DNA of 64,000 bases, taken from Rhynchopus euleeides. Its lineage: Eukaryota > Euglenozoa > Diplonemea > Diplonemida > Diplonemidae. The stretch is from positions 1,302,001-1,366,000 of the forward strand of contig OY723267.1 in assembly GCA_963210315.1 (NCBI GenBank), in the 5' to 3' direction. Positions 12,328-23,276 of the stretch are shown here, piece by piece (position 1 is the stretch's first letter; every line of letters begins with the position of its first letter). Both the position numbers and the translations under genes were made by a program. Under the pieces are notes generated by a model, which saw nothing but the letters and a program-made list of their open reading frames with translations, did no database searches and had not been told where the DNA came from.

Positions 12328-13234
12328 TGTGGTTTGAATGGGGGGGGGGGGTGTGTGGGTCTGGGGGGGACAAGGTACAGCAAAGTCTCAGTGAGACTCA
12401 CCAGTTGATCAGGTCTGGCCTGAACCAAAGGATCTCTTGCTCGTCCGATGTAGGGTGTGAACACCCAGCGAAGGGTATGACGCAAGCTGTGTGAACCCTT
12501 CCCCTTTCCTTTTACCGTAACGTATTTGAGTAACTCATCTCGTGGTGGTTTGATCGCTGGATGACGTTGTGTTCTACCGATGATGTTCACACATATCTTT
12601 TGCTGCACTTCACGTGTTGGGGGTGATAACGGACTCACATGCCAAATCGACGAATTGAGAAAAGACACCTGAAATAACTGAGTTGAATAGAGGGGGGGGA
12701 TGGGGGGGTCAGACGATATGCACGTGCATATGTTTCAAGGATTCATTCCACGCAGGCATCGACGAACGATTTGTGTGATGTATAAAATACGGGACAGGCC
12801 CCTAGGCACCACCCCTTCGGGTTAGTGACACACACACAATCTAACCCACACCCAAGAAAACAGGAGGAACAATCGAAAAGGTGTTGCTTGGTTCGTTCTC
12901 TTGCTGCTTCAAGAGGCTTGTCATTCCGACATCCCATGATTGCATAGTGCAGTGCGATCGGAAATGTGTTGTGCAGTGCAGATAATATCATGCTCGCGTT
13001 TCATGTGAACACACGCACCTCCGTGGGGAGAGCACAGCAAGCACCTGCCCTTGATGCGAGCACCACTGGCACACCCGTCATTGCAACTTCAGGATGGGTG
13101 AAGCAGGTCTGGGCCATATGGCTAGAAGCATGACCACAACGCAACGCTGGAAGGGGTGCTGCGCGACTGAGGGGCTGGGCGGCAAGCCAGCCCAGTTGTA
13201 TGGCGCAGGTCCTTCGCGCCGAGTTGCGGCGCCG
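12328..13234. other. Intergenic, 3' of the phosphatase gene
   Basis: No gene seen. It contains a G run at about 12340-12350 and short frames only. A partial relative of the recurrent GATGCGATC motif (TTGATGCGAGC) is at about 13053-13063. Confidence 0.4.
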
Positions 13235-16200
13235 CTAGTGTGAGGGGCGGACAGCGTGCTCGAACTCTTTGTAGTCGATCACCCCATCGCGGTTCTTGTC
13301 AAGGCGCTGAACCAACTTGTCCAGCTGCGCGCGTGTGAGCGGATGCCCTTCCAGCTCGTTCAGCGACAGCAGGGTGGTACGGAAGTCCTCGATGTTGATC
13401 TGCCCGCTCCCGTCCTCGTCACGCACGTGAAACACATGTTTCAGCTCCAGCCTGTATTTGTAAAGCAGCGACAGCAGGACGCTTCCCAGGGCAGGTGTGA
13501 TCGTCTGGTCTGCGGAGTTGAGGGACACATCCGGGCACAGCGCGGATGCCAGCGTCGAGATGTTGATGGTGCCCGTGTGTGTTTGTGTGCGGATGTATTT
13601 GTCGTGATCGCCGTACGGCACCCGCAGGAAGACCCGCAGAGGGTTGCGTGCCTTCCTGTTGCGTGACGCCTGGGACACCACCTTCTGGAGCCACGCCTCA
13701 AGTGACACGCGCCGCTTCTGACGCCCCGCCTCCGACGTGATGGGAAAGGAAGACGGCGGCAGCGGGTCTTTGATCGCCAGATCCTGCTTCAGAGACTCGA
13801 AGTTGGAGAAGCGGTGGCGCACGGTCCACGGGTCCGCGCCATCGCACTCTACCGTGATCTCATACTCGGTGTAAACACCGAACACCCCGAAGTACATATG
13901 GTTGCGGTTGGTGTGGTGAGCCTCGATAGACACCTTCGACACGGGGAACGGCCGCTTTGTTGCGACCTTCATCGCGTTCGCAGTGTCAGTGACGTCGTCA
14001 CCTCCCAGGATGCCGAAAAGGTCCTTGAAAAGGGTGGACTGATAGGAGATGTTGAAGTCATTCTGCAGCACAATGGCGAGCTCGTCGCTGTCCATACGCC
14101 CGTCACCGTTTTGGTCGTGTTTGCGGAGCGCCGCCTCGACCCCTTCTTTGCCGTAGGGGCGCAGCTTTTTCTGAAGCTCTTTCAGCCGCTCCTGCCGCCT
14201 ATCGGTGCTCCACTCCATGCTGATGGGCTTCGCCTTGGGTGACGACGAACTGAGGCGCTGGATGAACTCCTCCTTGCCAATCTGGCCATCGCCGTTCCCG
14301 TCGAATGCCTGGGCCAACGTCTCGACCTGGTGGTCGGAGAGCATGTCGAACGACACAACCTTGCGCACAGCCGATTTGAACTCGGCAAAGCTCAGTGTTC
14401 CAGTGTGCGACGTGTCAAAAGACTCGAACGCCTTCGCGAAATCATCAACGGAGTTGCCGAGGTGCTCTGCGAGGTCTACCACTGCTTCGTTGTGCCACTT
14501 CAGCACAGAGCCGTAGGCAGCCAGCTTCTTCTCGTAGCGGATCTTGTGTGCTTGGAGGAACTTGCGATAATGCACCTCCTTGTAGTCACGCACGACACCA
14601 TGGAGCAGCTGCGTCCGCACTGACGTTGGGATGCGCGGGAGGCGCAGCTCGTCGTCCATACCACGCTCCCAGTCTTCAATCGACACATAGTGCGTCCCCT
14701 GCTTGTCGATGTTCGACCAGTACGCCATCAGGGCATCCTGGTGCTCCACGATGCTCTCCTCGATGTACTTCGACATGGACTCCAGGCGCGAGCAGTCGTT
14801 CTTCTCCTTCTTCTTTGTCTTCGCCTCCGGGGGCAGCCACTTGTGCACACGCGGCTTCGTCGACTTCGAATCAAACACAAGCACGGCAGCACCGTTGCCA
14901 TGCCCGGCGTAGTTGGAGACGCTGAAGACGGTGACAATGAGCCCCTTATGGTGGATTTTGTACCCCGTCTTCTGTTCCTCGTGCGAGCGGACGAGCAGCT
15001 TCAGGCCGTTCTGCTCGAGGAAGGACTCGGTCACATCCACACCGAAGAGCACGCCCTTGCCGCGGGGGTTGTAGACGGAGCCTGTCGCCGAGTCGCGCTT
15101 CTGCGGATCAGACCACAGGATATCACTGATGATCTGCACCTGCCTGTCGCTGCGCAGCGTCAGGAAGTCGGGCCCTCGGGTGAAGGAAGCGATCTCGCTG
15201 AGGGAGACCTCCCCCTCCGAGGAGAGCCCCCCGTGCAGGATGCACACCTGTCTGTCCAGGCAGGTCACCAGCGGCAGGTAGTCGAACAGCTCGGAGCACA
15301 GCCGGTAGAACCCGAAGTCATACTTCTCCCGACACTCATCGACAAACCCATAGAACACATTCACCTCGCTGTCCTCATGGTTCCCACGGTTGATGTACAC
15401 AGAATCGGGGACAAACAGCTTCAGCGCCACCACGATGAGCAGCACCTCACAGGAGTGCTCGCCACGATCAACCAGGTCACCGTTGAAGACATACCGCAAC
15501 CTGTTGTCGGGGCCGGGCAGCCCATATGTGTCGAGAATGTGCAGCAGGTCATACAGCGACCCATGGAGGTCGCCCACCACCACGGTGGTGTCACCCTCTG
15601 TGCGGACATGCATCACAGTCGACTCGGAGGAGAACATGACAATTGCCGCCTCGATGATGGGGATCGCATCTGTCATCGGCAGCACGTTGCCCTGGCGGAA
15701 CCCCTGAATCATAGCCTGTATGCTGGCTGCTGTGGGGCAGGGGAACGCCTTGGGACACGGCAGCCCGCGCTCCATCGAGACGCTCACCCCCGCGATGTCA
15801 CACAGCGCAATCTGGAGCTGCTTCATCTTCTCGATACGGGTGACGGTCTGCCATTCCTGGGCCTCATCCAGCGACTTGAAGGTCTCCCACATCCTGTCAT
15901 CCGCACGGTGGGTGCGGGCCGTGTGGAATCGGAATAGGCGCTGGATGGTCGCGGCTGCCCCCTCCTCCTGCAGCCAGTCCTCGTTGTAAATATTGGTCTT
16001 TGTCGTATCCCGCCACTTCGTCACCGCCGCTGTCGCGAGGCGCGCCCTGGCCCACAAATTCCTCCGCTTCGTCTGGCGGTACAGCGTCGCGGGGTACGCA
16101 GCATTCCCCGCCTTCGGCTTCACCCAGAGGCTGTTGGGGTACACAAGAGAGGGCTCGCTCACAGGGGCACTGCCCCCCTTCGGCGATGCTGGCGCCTGCG

Positions 16201-16261
16201 AGCCATAGTCAAGCCTGCAGGAGACAGGCTTGCGGTAGAGGGAGGCGGGGTAGCCCGACAT
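13235..16261 (-). CDS. PPEF-like Ser/Thr phosphatase with IQ, five EF-hands and a PX domain
   Basis: The single frame encodes 1008 aa. An IQ-like calmodulin-binding segment is at about 101-118. A PPP-type catalytic domain spans about 215-480, with GDLHG (230-234), GDLVDRG (261-267), GNHED (293-297), HGG (343-345) and SVSNYAGHG (447-455); the metal and phosphate ligands are all present. EF-hand loops lie at about 616-627, 654-665, 716-727, 948-959 and 988-999. The third to fifth are canonical D-x-D/N-x-D/S-G loops; the first is degenerate. Between hands three and four, residues about 786-880 look like a PX domain (RHRFSNFESL and the RRVSLEAWL helix), which binds phosphoinositides. IQ plus PPP plus EF-hands is the PPEF/rdgC/PP7 layout; the PX insert is unusual. 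Expected role: Ca2+-regulated dephosphorylation at an endomembrane or plasma membrane. Confidence 0.92.
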   Translation of the reverse strand: MSGYPASLYRKPVSCRLDYGSQAPASPKGGSAPVSEPSLVYPNSLWVKPKAGNAAYPATLYRQTKRRNLWARARLATAAVTKWRDTTKTNIYNEDWLQEEGAAATIQRLFRFHTARTHRADDRMWETFKSLDEAQEWQTVTRIEKMKQLQIALCDIAGVSVSMERGLPCPKAFPCPTAASIQAMIQGFRQGNVLPMTDAIPIIEAAIVMFSSESTVMHVRTEGDTTVVVGDLHGSLYDLLHILDTYGLPGPDNRLRYVFNGDLVDRGEHSCEVLLIVVALKLFVPDSVYINRGNHEDSEVNVFYGFVDECREKYDFGFYRLCSELFDYLPLVTCLDRQVCILHGGLSSEGEVSLSEIASFTRGPDFLTLRSDRQVQIISDILWSDPQKRDSATGSVYNPRGKGVLFGVDVTESFLEQNGLKLLVRSHEEQKTGYKIHHKGLIVTVFSVSNYAGHGNGAAVLVFDSKSTKPRVHKWLPPEAKTKKKEKNDCSRLESMSKYIEESIVEHQDALMAYWSNIDKQGTHYVSIEDWERGMDDELRLPRIPTSVRTQLLHGVVRDYKEVHYRKFLQAHKIRYEKKLAAYGSVLKWHNEAVVDLAEHLGNSVDDFAKAFESFDTSHTGTLSFAEFKSAVRKVVSFDMLSDHQVETLAQAFDGNGDGQIGKEEFIQRLSSSSPKAKPISMEWSTDRRQERLKELQKKLRPYGKEGVEAALRKHDQNGDGRMDSDELAIVLQNDFNISYQSTLFKDLFGILGGDDVTDTANAMKVATKRPFPVSKVSIEAHHTNRNHMYFGVFGVYTEYEITVECDGADPWTVRHRFSNFESLKQDLAIKDPLPPSSFPITSEAGRQKRRVSLEAWLQKVVSQASRNRKARNPLRVFLRVPYGDHDKYIRTQTHTGTINISTLASALCPDVSLNSADQTITPALGSVLLSLLYKYRLELKHVFHVRDEDGSGQINIEDFRTTLLSLNELEGHPLTRAQLDKLVQRLDKNRDGVIDYKEFEHAVRPSH

Positions 16262-16387
16262 GAGGCACCCACCTATGTGCCTGAGTGGGTGTCCTGTGGG
16301 GTGGTGGTGGTCGGGGGTTGGTGTGGGAGACAGCGAGTGATGGGGAGAAATGCTTCCGATGGAGAAAAGGGGAGGGGGAGGTGGGGT

Positions 16388-16405
16388 CAGGCCTCTGGCT
16401 AATTC
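16388..16405 (-). repeat. 18-mer shared in inverted orientation with 30391-30408
   Basis: The minus strand reads GAATTAGCCAGAGGCCTG, identical to the plus strand at 30391-30408. In both places a short TTAACGTT or AACGTTAA block and then a C/G homopolymer lie on the side facing the mobile-element nest (16.4-30.3 kb). The pair therefore brackets the nest as an imperfect inverted repeat of about 50 bp. Confidence 0.8.
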
Positions 16406-16440
16406 TGGGGCCGGACTTAACGTTGGGCCGGAGGGGGGGG

Positions 16441-18176
16441 GGGGGGCCCTACCCTACCCTACCCTACCCTACCCTACCCTACCCTACAGCACGTCGGGGG
16501 TACCCACAACCCGACCCAACCCTACCCTAGGGTGAGGGTTGGGTACCCATAACCCGACCCAACACGACCCTACCCAACCCAGGGGTCAGGGCCAGGGTTG
16601 ATCCTAGACCCAACCCAACCCAAGGGTTAGGGTCAGGGTTGACCCCAGACCCTACCCAACCCTAGGGTAAGGGTCAGGGTTGACCCTAGACCCTACCCAA
16701 CCCTAGGGTTAGGGTTAGGGTTGACCCTAGACCCTACCCTAACCCTAGGGTTAGGGTCAGGGTTAACCCTAGACCCTACCCTAACCCTAGACCCTACCCA
16801 ACCCTCGGGTTAGGGTCAGGGTTAACCCTAGACCCTACCCTAACCCTAGGGTTAGGGTTAGGGTTAACCCTTGACCCAACCCTAGGGTTAGGGTTAGGGT
16901 TGACCCTAGACCCTACCCTAACCCTAGGGTTAGGGTTAACCCTAGACCCTACCCAACCCTCGGGTTAGGGTCAGGGTTGACCCTAGACCCTACCCAACCC
17001 TAGGGTTAGGGTTAGGGTTAACCCTTGACCCAACCCTAGGGTTAGGGTTAGGGTTAACCCTAGACCCTACCCAACCCTAGGGTTAGGGTCAGGGTTGACC
17101 CTAGACCCTACCCTAGGGTTAGGGTAGGGTATAGGGTTAACCCCAACCCTGATCCGAGGGTTGGGTCGGGTCTAGGGTTCACCCTGACCCAAACCCGAAC
17201 CCTAGGGTAGGGTTGGGTCTAGGGTGAACCCTAACCCTAGGGTCGGGCAGGGTCTTGGGTTAACCCCCAACCCTAACCCTCGGGTTGGGTAGGGTATAGG
17301 GTTAACCCTAACCCTAGGGTTGGGTTGTGTATAGGGTTAACCCTAACCCTAACCCTAGGGTAGGCTTGGGTCTTGGGTTAACCCTAACCCTAGGGTTGGG
17401 TTGGGTATAGGGTTAACCCTAACCCTAGGGTGAGGGTAGGGTATAGGGTTAACCCCAACCCTAACCCTAGGGTTGGGTAGGGTATAGGGTTAACCCTAAC
17501 CCTAGGGTAGGGTTGGGTCTTGGGTTAACCCTAACCCTAACCCTAGGGGGTCTTCGCTGGTCGACAAACTTCGACAAACTTCGTCAGTTTTCAGCCAATT
17601 CAACAGGAAATGCACCAAAATGCACTGACGATCACCCCGTAGCGAAGACCCCCCTAGGGTAGGGTTGGGTATAGGGTTAACCCTAACCCTAGGGTTGGGT
17701 TGGGTCTAGGGTTAACCCTGACCCTAACCCTAGGGTTGGGTAGGGTATAGGGTTAACCCCAACCCTAACCCTAGGGTTGGGTAGGGTGTAGGGTTAACCC
17801 TCACCCTAACCCTAGGGTTGGGTAGGGTATAGGGTTAACCCTGACCCTAACCCTAGGGTAGGGTCTAGGGTTAACCCCAACCCCAACCCTAGGGTTGGGT
17901 AGGGTGTAGGGTTAACCCTCACCCTAACCCTAGGGTTGGGTAGGGTATAGGGTTAACCCTAACCCCAGGGTGAGGGTAGGGTCTGGAGTTAACCCCAACC
18001 CCAACCCTAGGGTTGGGTAGGGTCTAGGGTCACCCGTAACCCTCGAAATCGGGCCCAAATCGCCAAAATGGGCACCCCTCGAAAAAAAACATTCGAAAAG
18101 GTCCCCCTACCCACACCTGGAAATTACCAAAAAATCTGGGACCCCGGCGGCCCCAACCCTAGGGTAGGGTAGGGTA
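16441..18176. repeat. Interstitial telomere-like array (TTAGGG type) with inverted units
   Basis: It begins with about seven CCCTA units and continues for 1.7 kb as CCCTAA/TTAGGG variants (CCCTAC, GGGTTGGG, GGGTCAGGG). Orientation flips every 20-40 bp, giving a repeating palindromic unit of about 55 bp built around GGGTTAACCCTAACCCTAGG. Normal telomeres keep one orientation, so this is a satellite derived from telomeric DNA or repeated head-to-head junctions. A MITE at 17546-17653 interrupts it. A short different segment (18040-18155) precedes copy B. Confidence 0.92.
17546..17653. mobile_element. 108 bp MITE, copy 1
   Basis: The ends are GGGGGTCTTCGCT and AGCGAAGACCCCC, a 13-bp perfect terminal inverted repeat, flanked by a CTA 3-bp direct repeat inside the telomere-like array. 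An apparently identical 108-bp copy lies at 51177-51284, flanked by TGT. It has no coding capacity. Confidence 0.92.
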
Positions 18177-18850
18177 GCCCCATTGTTGTTAGCCCCCATT
18201 TAAAACTTTACGTTTTAAACGTTTTAAATGTTTTAAATTAAGGAGGATTCTTCATATTCCTGGATTTCCCGAATTTCCTGGATTTCCCCCGGCCCCTTAG
18301 GCGATTTCAGGGCGGACAGGGCGGACATGCCCGGACCCGGAAATCCGGGTGTCCGGATGTCCGGGTCCAATTTTGACCCCCCCCCCCCCCCGGACATTTC
18401 CCGAATTTCCCGCCCGGACATGTCCGCCCGGACATCCGGACATCCAGAAATGTCCGCCCCGGACAGGGCGGACATGTCCGGGCGGACATTTTCTGGTGTC
18501 CGGATGTCCGGGCGGACATGTCCGGACCCGGAAATTCGGGAAATCCAATTTTGACCCCCCCCCGGACATGTCCGGCCAGGACCTCAATAGTTTGATTTTT
18601 GGTCCAGAAAATAGTTTGAAAATTTTTGAAATCTGGGTGCCAGGCCTGGGCGGGGAACCAGCCCTTTTTCCGGGTTTTTTGGGTCGGGGAACCAGGTTTT
18701 TTCTAAGAATTTTTACAAGGGATTTTTTGCTCACCCCCCCACAGGTTTCAGGCGCGTGCCCGTCAGGCGGGACTTTTTCTATGATTTCTACGATGAAAAC
18801 CACCCCCCCGCCCCCACCCCCCCCCCCCCCCTTCTAAGAACGATGATGGC

Positions 18851-21800
18851 TCACTCGGAAGTTTCGGCGTCCGAAACGTACGCCCACTCTCCCCAATCCT
18901 CCTCCATGTCGACATCGATGTCGACATGGACGCGGGCCCTTTTCTCCTGGGGCTCCTCGGGGTGCGGCCCAACCTCCCTCCTGCGCTCTGCCGGTGCCGC
19001 CTGTGTGGGAGGCAGCTGCGGCGGTTCTTCCGGCTGAGGTGTGGGGAGTGTCGATGGGGTGCCCGGGGTCGATGAAGCGGGGAGCTGGAAGGTGACATGT
19101 TGCAGGGTGGCTGGAGGCACGACGGGGGGTGCGGCATCTGCAAGCAACGAAGTGAGGAAGGGATCCTCAGGGACTTCCTCCACGAGGCTGACAATCGACA
19201 ATGCATCGGCGTTGTCATCTTCCCAGCTGCCGTCCGATTCCTCATCACAATCCTCCACGCCAGCAAATAGAGAACCCATGGCTGCATCGAGGTCAACGAG
19301 CTCCACGGTTGTCAGAGTTGGAAGAGGCGTCAGGGAACGCGCAGTGAAGCGGCGCTTCTTGTTGGCGAGGAACGTGTTGACTGTTTCTTCAACGATGATC
19401 TTGCGCGCCGCGTCATCATGTGACAGCTCTAGAGTGATGCCCAGTTCTTGAGAGATGCTTGCGGCAGAGAGTGCCTTCCGGAACGATCCCCTCATGCGCG
19501 TTACAACTGAAAAAGCAGCCTCCACAAACACAGTCGAGGGTGACAGTGCCACCATGGCCTCAAGCACTATCGCAAACGTCGAACTCTCGGATTCCAGCAA
19601 GAAGTCGACGACAAACTCTTTCAGAAGGTTCCCCCTGAGATCTGTGCATTCCAACCGCAGCTTCACCCACTCCATGCCGATGCTGAGAATCTCTGCCTGG
19701 TCGTAACCCAAGCGAGAAGCGAGCGCCATGAGGCACTCGCACGTGCTGTCCTTCCCACTTGTCGCGAAGAAAGAGCTGAATGAGCGGCAGGGATACTCCT
19801 CCCACCTCTTGGCCAGGTCCTTGTAGATGGTGTGGCAGAGCTTTGAGCGCCAGGAAGTCATCTCGGCAACTACCCCCGGAGGCAACGATGTGGTTCCCTG
19901 GTTCTCATAGAACTTGGCTTCGTGCTTGCCAGGCTGGCGCGCCAGCACCTTATGCACTGTCAGTGCATTCTGCAGGATGCTCTCCATCGACGAGAGCGAC
20001 AGGTCTCGCTTCTGCAACGCCTCGCTCACCCCTTTATTGATGTCGAAGACGTCAGCCAAGATGCAAGTCGAGAGGGAATACTCGGGGGTGAGCTTGTGGA
20101 AGAAGAACGGCGGCGGCTGGATCTCCCCGAGCATAGCGACAGTGAAGTCAAAGTTCACCACAGCCGCGTTCAGGCGACGGAACGTTGCAGCTGCCCAACG
20201 CACGGAGTGCTCCTTCGGGAAGGAGAGACATTTCCCACCGGAAATGATCTGCAGAGACTTCTGCCTGGCGGTTGATCTGAAGAAGGCAAACCAGTGTCGG
20301 AGGAGGCGGCTATGTTCAACAACCTTTCGTGTCTTCTTGATGAGGCCGACGGACAGCTGGTGCATGTGGGCAGCATCATGCACATCGATGAGAGTGCATC
20401 CCCACGCGATCTCGAGCTTCCCCCTGAGACTCTTCATCGTTGATGCCCCGTCTGCCGCGAATCCCTTCAGCGAACGCCGCGCCCACTGCGACAGCTGGAG
20501 GCTGTCGAACAACTTGACCAGCTCGTCCTTCTGCGACTCTGCGTCAGCTTTCTTCAAGTCGACTGTGCCCACACACCAATCTTTCATAGCACAATCCGTC
20601 CTGCTGATCCCCGAAACGATGACGATCATCAAGTCGATGCGGGCGAACGTGGTACCGTCCACCTTCAGGGTTGCCGCCCGACACGCACGCACCGCACCCA
20701 CCACTCCCCTCAGGAGCACCTCCCAGAGTATCGTCTGGAACTCCTTCGCGACTTTTCGAGAGTAGTGGGTGTCCAGGACATGCAGCCCCTTCCGCTTGTC
20801 GTCCTGCAACCTCGCACCCACACTGCTCAGCCCCTCCGCCCGTTGCGTCGCCGTTGCCACGTTGTACACCAGGTTGACCAGACTTGTGTACTGCTCGCTG
20901 GTCACCTTCACCTTCGCGCACAGCGTCTGCTTGGGGATATCTGTAGCTGTCACATTGGTGTTTTCACTCCCAGGCGTGGACAACTGCACTGCTCTCTTGT
21001 GCGCCGCACCACCCATGTGGCGGCGGATATTGCTTTGCTGGCGCCCAACTGTCGTGGCAGACATAGACGCTTCGCCGCGTGCATACCGGAGCAAGTGGGG
21101 TTGCTCCGAGAACTCCCCCTCCAGCTGCACCAAGAACGGTGCACACGTGGTGCACCTCCACCTCCCATCAGGGAGACGCACCACACCGGAGGCTGCAGCG
21201 TGGATCTTCCGCTGCTGCTTCTCCTGTATGGCGAGCTGTGCCTGCCGCTGCTGAATCCGAAGGAGACCGTTCACCATTGAGCCCTCTGGCACGTACTTCT
21301 TGTTTGCTGCCATCAAAAGAAGGAAGTGCGCCTTTGCTGTGTCGAAGACAAGCCGCAAGGGGTACTGGGCCATCAACGACGGAAGAAGCAAGCCGAAGGT
21401 GCGAGGCTGTGTGGTGTCGACGATAGAAAATTGAACATTTAAACCGCGGGATGTGCGGAAAGTCTGCAGGGCCACTGACGCGGTGTTGGTGTCCAACTCT
21501 TCGTCCACGAGGAATCTCGTATCCATCAATCGCGGACGCCTGAGCTTCACCGTGAGGGCCTCCGCTTCGGGGGAGTCAACGCCCTCCAGAAGCGCCGCAG
21601 CACTGGTACGCGTCGGCTCCGTAATGGGAATTGACCTTGCTAGGCAGTCAAGCACTCGGAGGCAGTAGTGTCCAGAACTGTATAGATCCCGTTGAACCCA
21701 CCCTGGTACAAGCCCAATGTTGACGCCTCCGGTTGATTGGGCGAGCTTCATGGCGGTCAGCCATGGGGACAGTCGCCCGGCGCTGTCGAACGCGGCGACG

Positions 21801-22822
21801 TGGCACGCCCCTTCCCCGGTGTAGAAGGCGGCGTGGGGTGCAGGGGCGACAGGGGCGGCGGTGGTAGCTGCAGGAGAGGCGGCCAGGGGATCCGGAGGAG
21901 GAGGCGGCGGCGCATCATGCGAAGCATCGACGTCGTGCCCGTCACCGTCCGATGCCTCACGTGCGTACAGCACGAGTGCTGGCTTCGCGTTCGCACGATT
22001 GAACGGCGCCACAGAGCAATCCGTCACACGATCAGTCGTGATCGACTTCCACTTCAGAGTGGTGGCGGGGCCACGAGCGCACAGCGTCTCCCAGGCGATC
22101 CCCTTCGCGAGGGTCAGCCCGGACTTTGTGCACGATGCACCGACAAACCGGTACCGGTGATTCACCGGCTGCACCGTGCCCACCTGCACCACCCCGTTGC
22201 CGTCAACGCCAAGCTCACGAAGGGCGGAGAGGTCTCTTAATTCCTTGACGTTGACGGTTTCCGCAAGCTCCGTCAGGTGCTTCTGCTTCTCGCCGGATGC
22301 AGAAAACCGCTGCGTCGAGAGGAACAGGAGGTGCGGGGCCTTCTCGACGCAGAACTGCGCAGCCCGGACAGCACCACATGTGCACGGACCTTGCTTCTCC
22401 ATAAATTGAGAAGCAACGCGCTGCACCTCGTCCTTCACGACGCCCAACATCACAACCATGCTGTCTGTAATAGCTGTGCGGAACTCACCACAAGATGGGC
22501 AGCTGTAGACGGTGGCGCTTTTGGTGGTGCAGAGGTGCTTCAGGTGCGGGTGTTTGTGTCCGAGGGCGGAGAGACTGACGTCAGGGTTGGGTCGCTGCGG
22601 GTCCTGCGAGGTGATCATCTGGGGCTCGTTCTCATCGGGGGTTGTGCTCCGCAGGGACTGGAGGAGGTTGCTCAATACACCTTGGCACTCCCGCAGTACT
22701 GTACATGCCAGCAGCTGGAGGATAGTTACAAAGCTGCCACTCCCCGACGCCACCCCCCTACTGGCCCCTTCAGGCCTGAAAGCCCAAAAGCTCCCGGAGA
22801 TTTTTGCAGTGGTGCGCACCAT
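18851..22822 (-). CDS. hAT-like transposase with BED-like finger and degenerate USP-like domain
   Basis: From the ATG at 22822 the frame encodes 1323 aa without introns; it is also open further upstream. Residues about 100-300 look like the second half of a ubiquitin-specific protease: a CPSC...CTC zinc-ribbon pattern, a leucine strand ending QRF, then YRFVGAS and a final strand LVLYARE. The histidine box is not recognisable, so protease activity is unlikely. A BED-like finger (CTTC about 554, H-x5-H near 600) follows. The transposase core has KVDGTTF (Asp about 719), FAADGAST (Asp about 788), HSVRW (about 872) and, near 1095, VFVEAAFS with the probable catalytic Glu, as in hAT C-termini. An acidic, Pro-rich tail follows. 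The frame is intact, so it may be active. Confidence 0.8.
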   Translation of the reverse strand: MVRTTAKISGSFWAFRPEGASRGVASGSGSFVTILQLLACTVLRECQGVLSNLLQSLRSTTPDENEPQMITSQDPQRPNPDVSLSALGHKHPHLKHLCTTKSATVYSCPSCGEFRTAITDSMVVMLGVVKDEVQRVASQFMEKQGPCTCGAVRAAQFCVEKAPHLLFLSTQRFSASGEKQKHLTELAETVNVKELRDLSALRELGVDGNGVVQVGTVQPVNHRYRFVGASCTKSGLTLAKGIAWETLCARGPATTLKWKSITTDRVTDCSVAPFNRANAKPALVLYAREASDGDGHDVDASHDAPPPPPPDPLAASPAATTAAPVAPAPHAAFYTGEGACHVAAFDSAGRLSPWLTAMKLAQSTGGVNIGLVPGWVQRDLYSSGHYCLRVLDCLARSIPITEPTRTSAAALLEGVDSPEAEALTVKLRRPRLMDTRFLVDEELDTNTASVALQTFRTSRGLNVQFSIVDTTQPRTFGLLLPSLMAQYPLRLVFDTAKAHFLLLMAANKKYVPEGSMVNGLLRIQQRQAQLAIQEKQQRKIHAAASGVVRLPDGRWRCTTCAPFLVQLEGEFSEQPHLLRYARGEASMSATTVGRQQSNIRRHMGGAAHKRAVQLSTPGSENTNVTATDIPKQTLCAKVKVTSEQYTSLVNLVYNVATATQRAEGLSSVGARLQDDKRKGLHVLDTHYSRKVAKEFQTILWEVLLRGVVGAVRACRAATLKVDGTTFARIDLMIVIVSGISRTDCAMKDWCVGTVDLKKADAESQKDELVKLFDSLQLSQWARRSLKGFAADGASTMKSLRGKLEIAWGCTLIDVHDAAHMHQLSVGLIKKTRKVVEHSRLLRHWFAFFRSTARQKSLQIISGGKCLSFPKEHSVRWAAATFRRLNAAVVNFDFTVAMLGEIQPPPFFFHKLTPEYSLSTCILADVFDINKGVSEALQKRDLSLSSMESILQNALTVHKVLARQPGKHEAKFYENQGTTSLPPGVVAEMTSWRSKLCHTIYKDLAKRWEEYPCRSFSSFFATSGKDSTCECLMALASRLGYDQAEILSIGMEWVKLRLECTDLRGNLLKEFVVDFLLESESSTFAIVLEAMVALSPSTVFVEAAFSVVTRMRGSFRKALSAASISQELGITLELSHDDAARKIIVEETVNTFLANKKRRFTARSLTPLPTLTTVELVDLDAAMGSLFAGVEDCDEESDGSWEDDNADALSIVSLVEEVPEDPFLTSLLADAAPPVVPPATLQHVTFQLPASSTPGTPSTLPTPQPEEPPQLPPTQAAPAERRREVGPHPEEPQEKRARVHVDIDVDMEEDWGEWAYVSDAETSE

Positions 22823-23276
22823 ATTCGCGGAGTACGTGAGGTTGGGTGAGTGTGAGGTCAGGGTCCTGTCGAAGGGTAGTCGAGTGGGAATAAATAGGGA
22901 GGTCCTCAGGAGTGCAATACAACAGCAATACACAGGCAACACACCAGCAACACGCAAACCGAGGCAAGAGGAGGTGGGCGGGGTCATCCTGCGGAGTCTC
23001 CAGTTGGCCAGCAAGGCGAACTGTACGGGGGAGAGACTTCCCTTCCATCCTTGTGTGCGCCCTGTCGACTGGGAAAATCTTAGAAAAAAAAATTTCCTCT
23101 GCGAAAAACCCTTAGAAAAAAAAATTTCCCTTACAAAATTCTTAGAAAAAAACTTTTTTTCCCCGTACAAAAGTTCTTAGAAAAAAAGTTCAGAATCCTG
23201 AAAGTGGGGAACCAGCCCCCCAGTTAGGAACAGCCCTGCTGGGTGCCCAAAAAAAATTTCCTAAGACCGGCGATTT

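Noticed and set aside
16441..18176. A true chromosome end
   Set aside because: Genes and elements continue on both sides and repeat orientation alternates, so it is interstitial.
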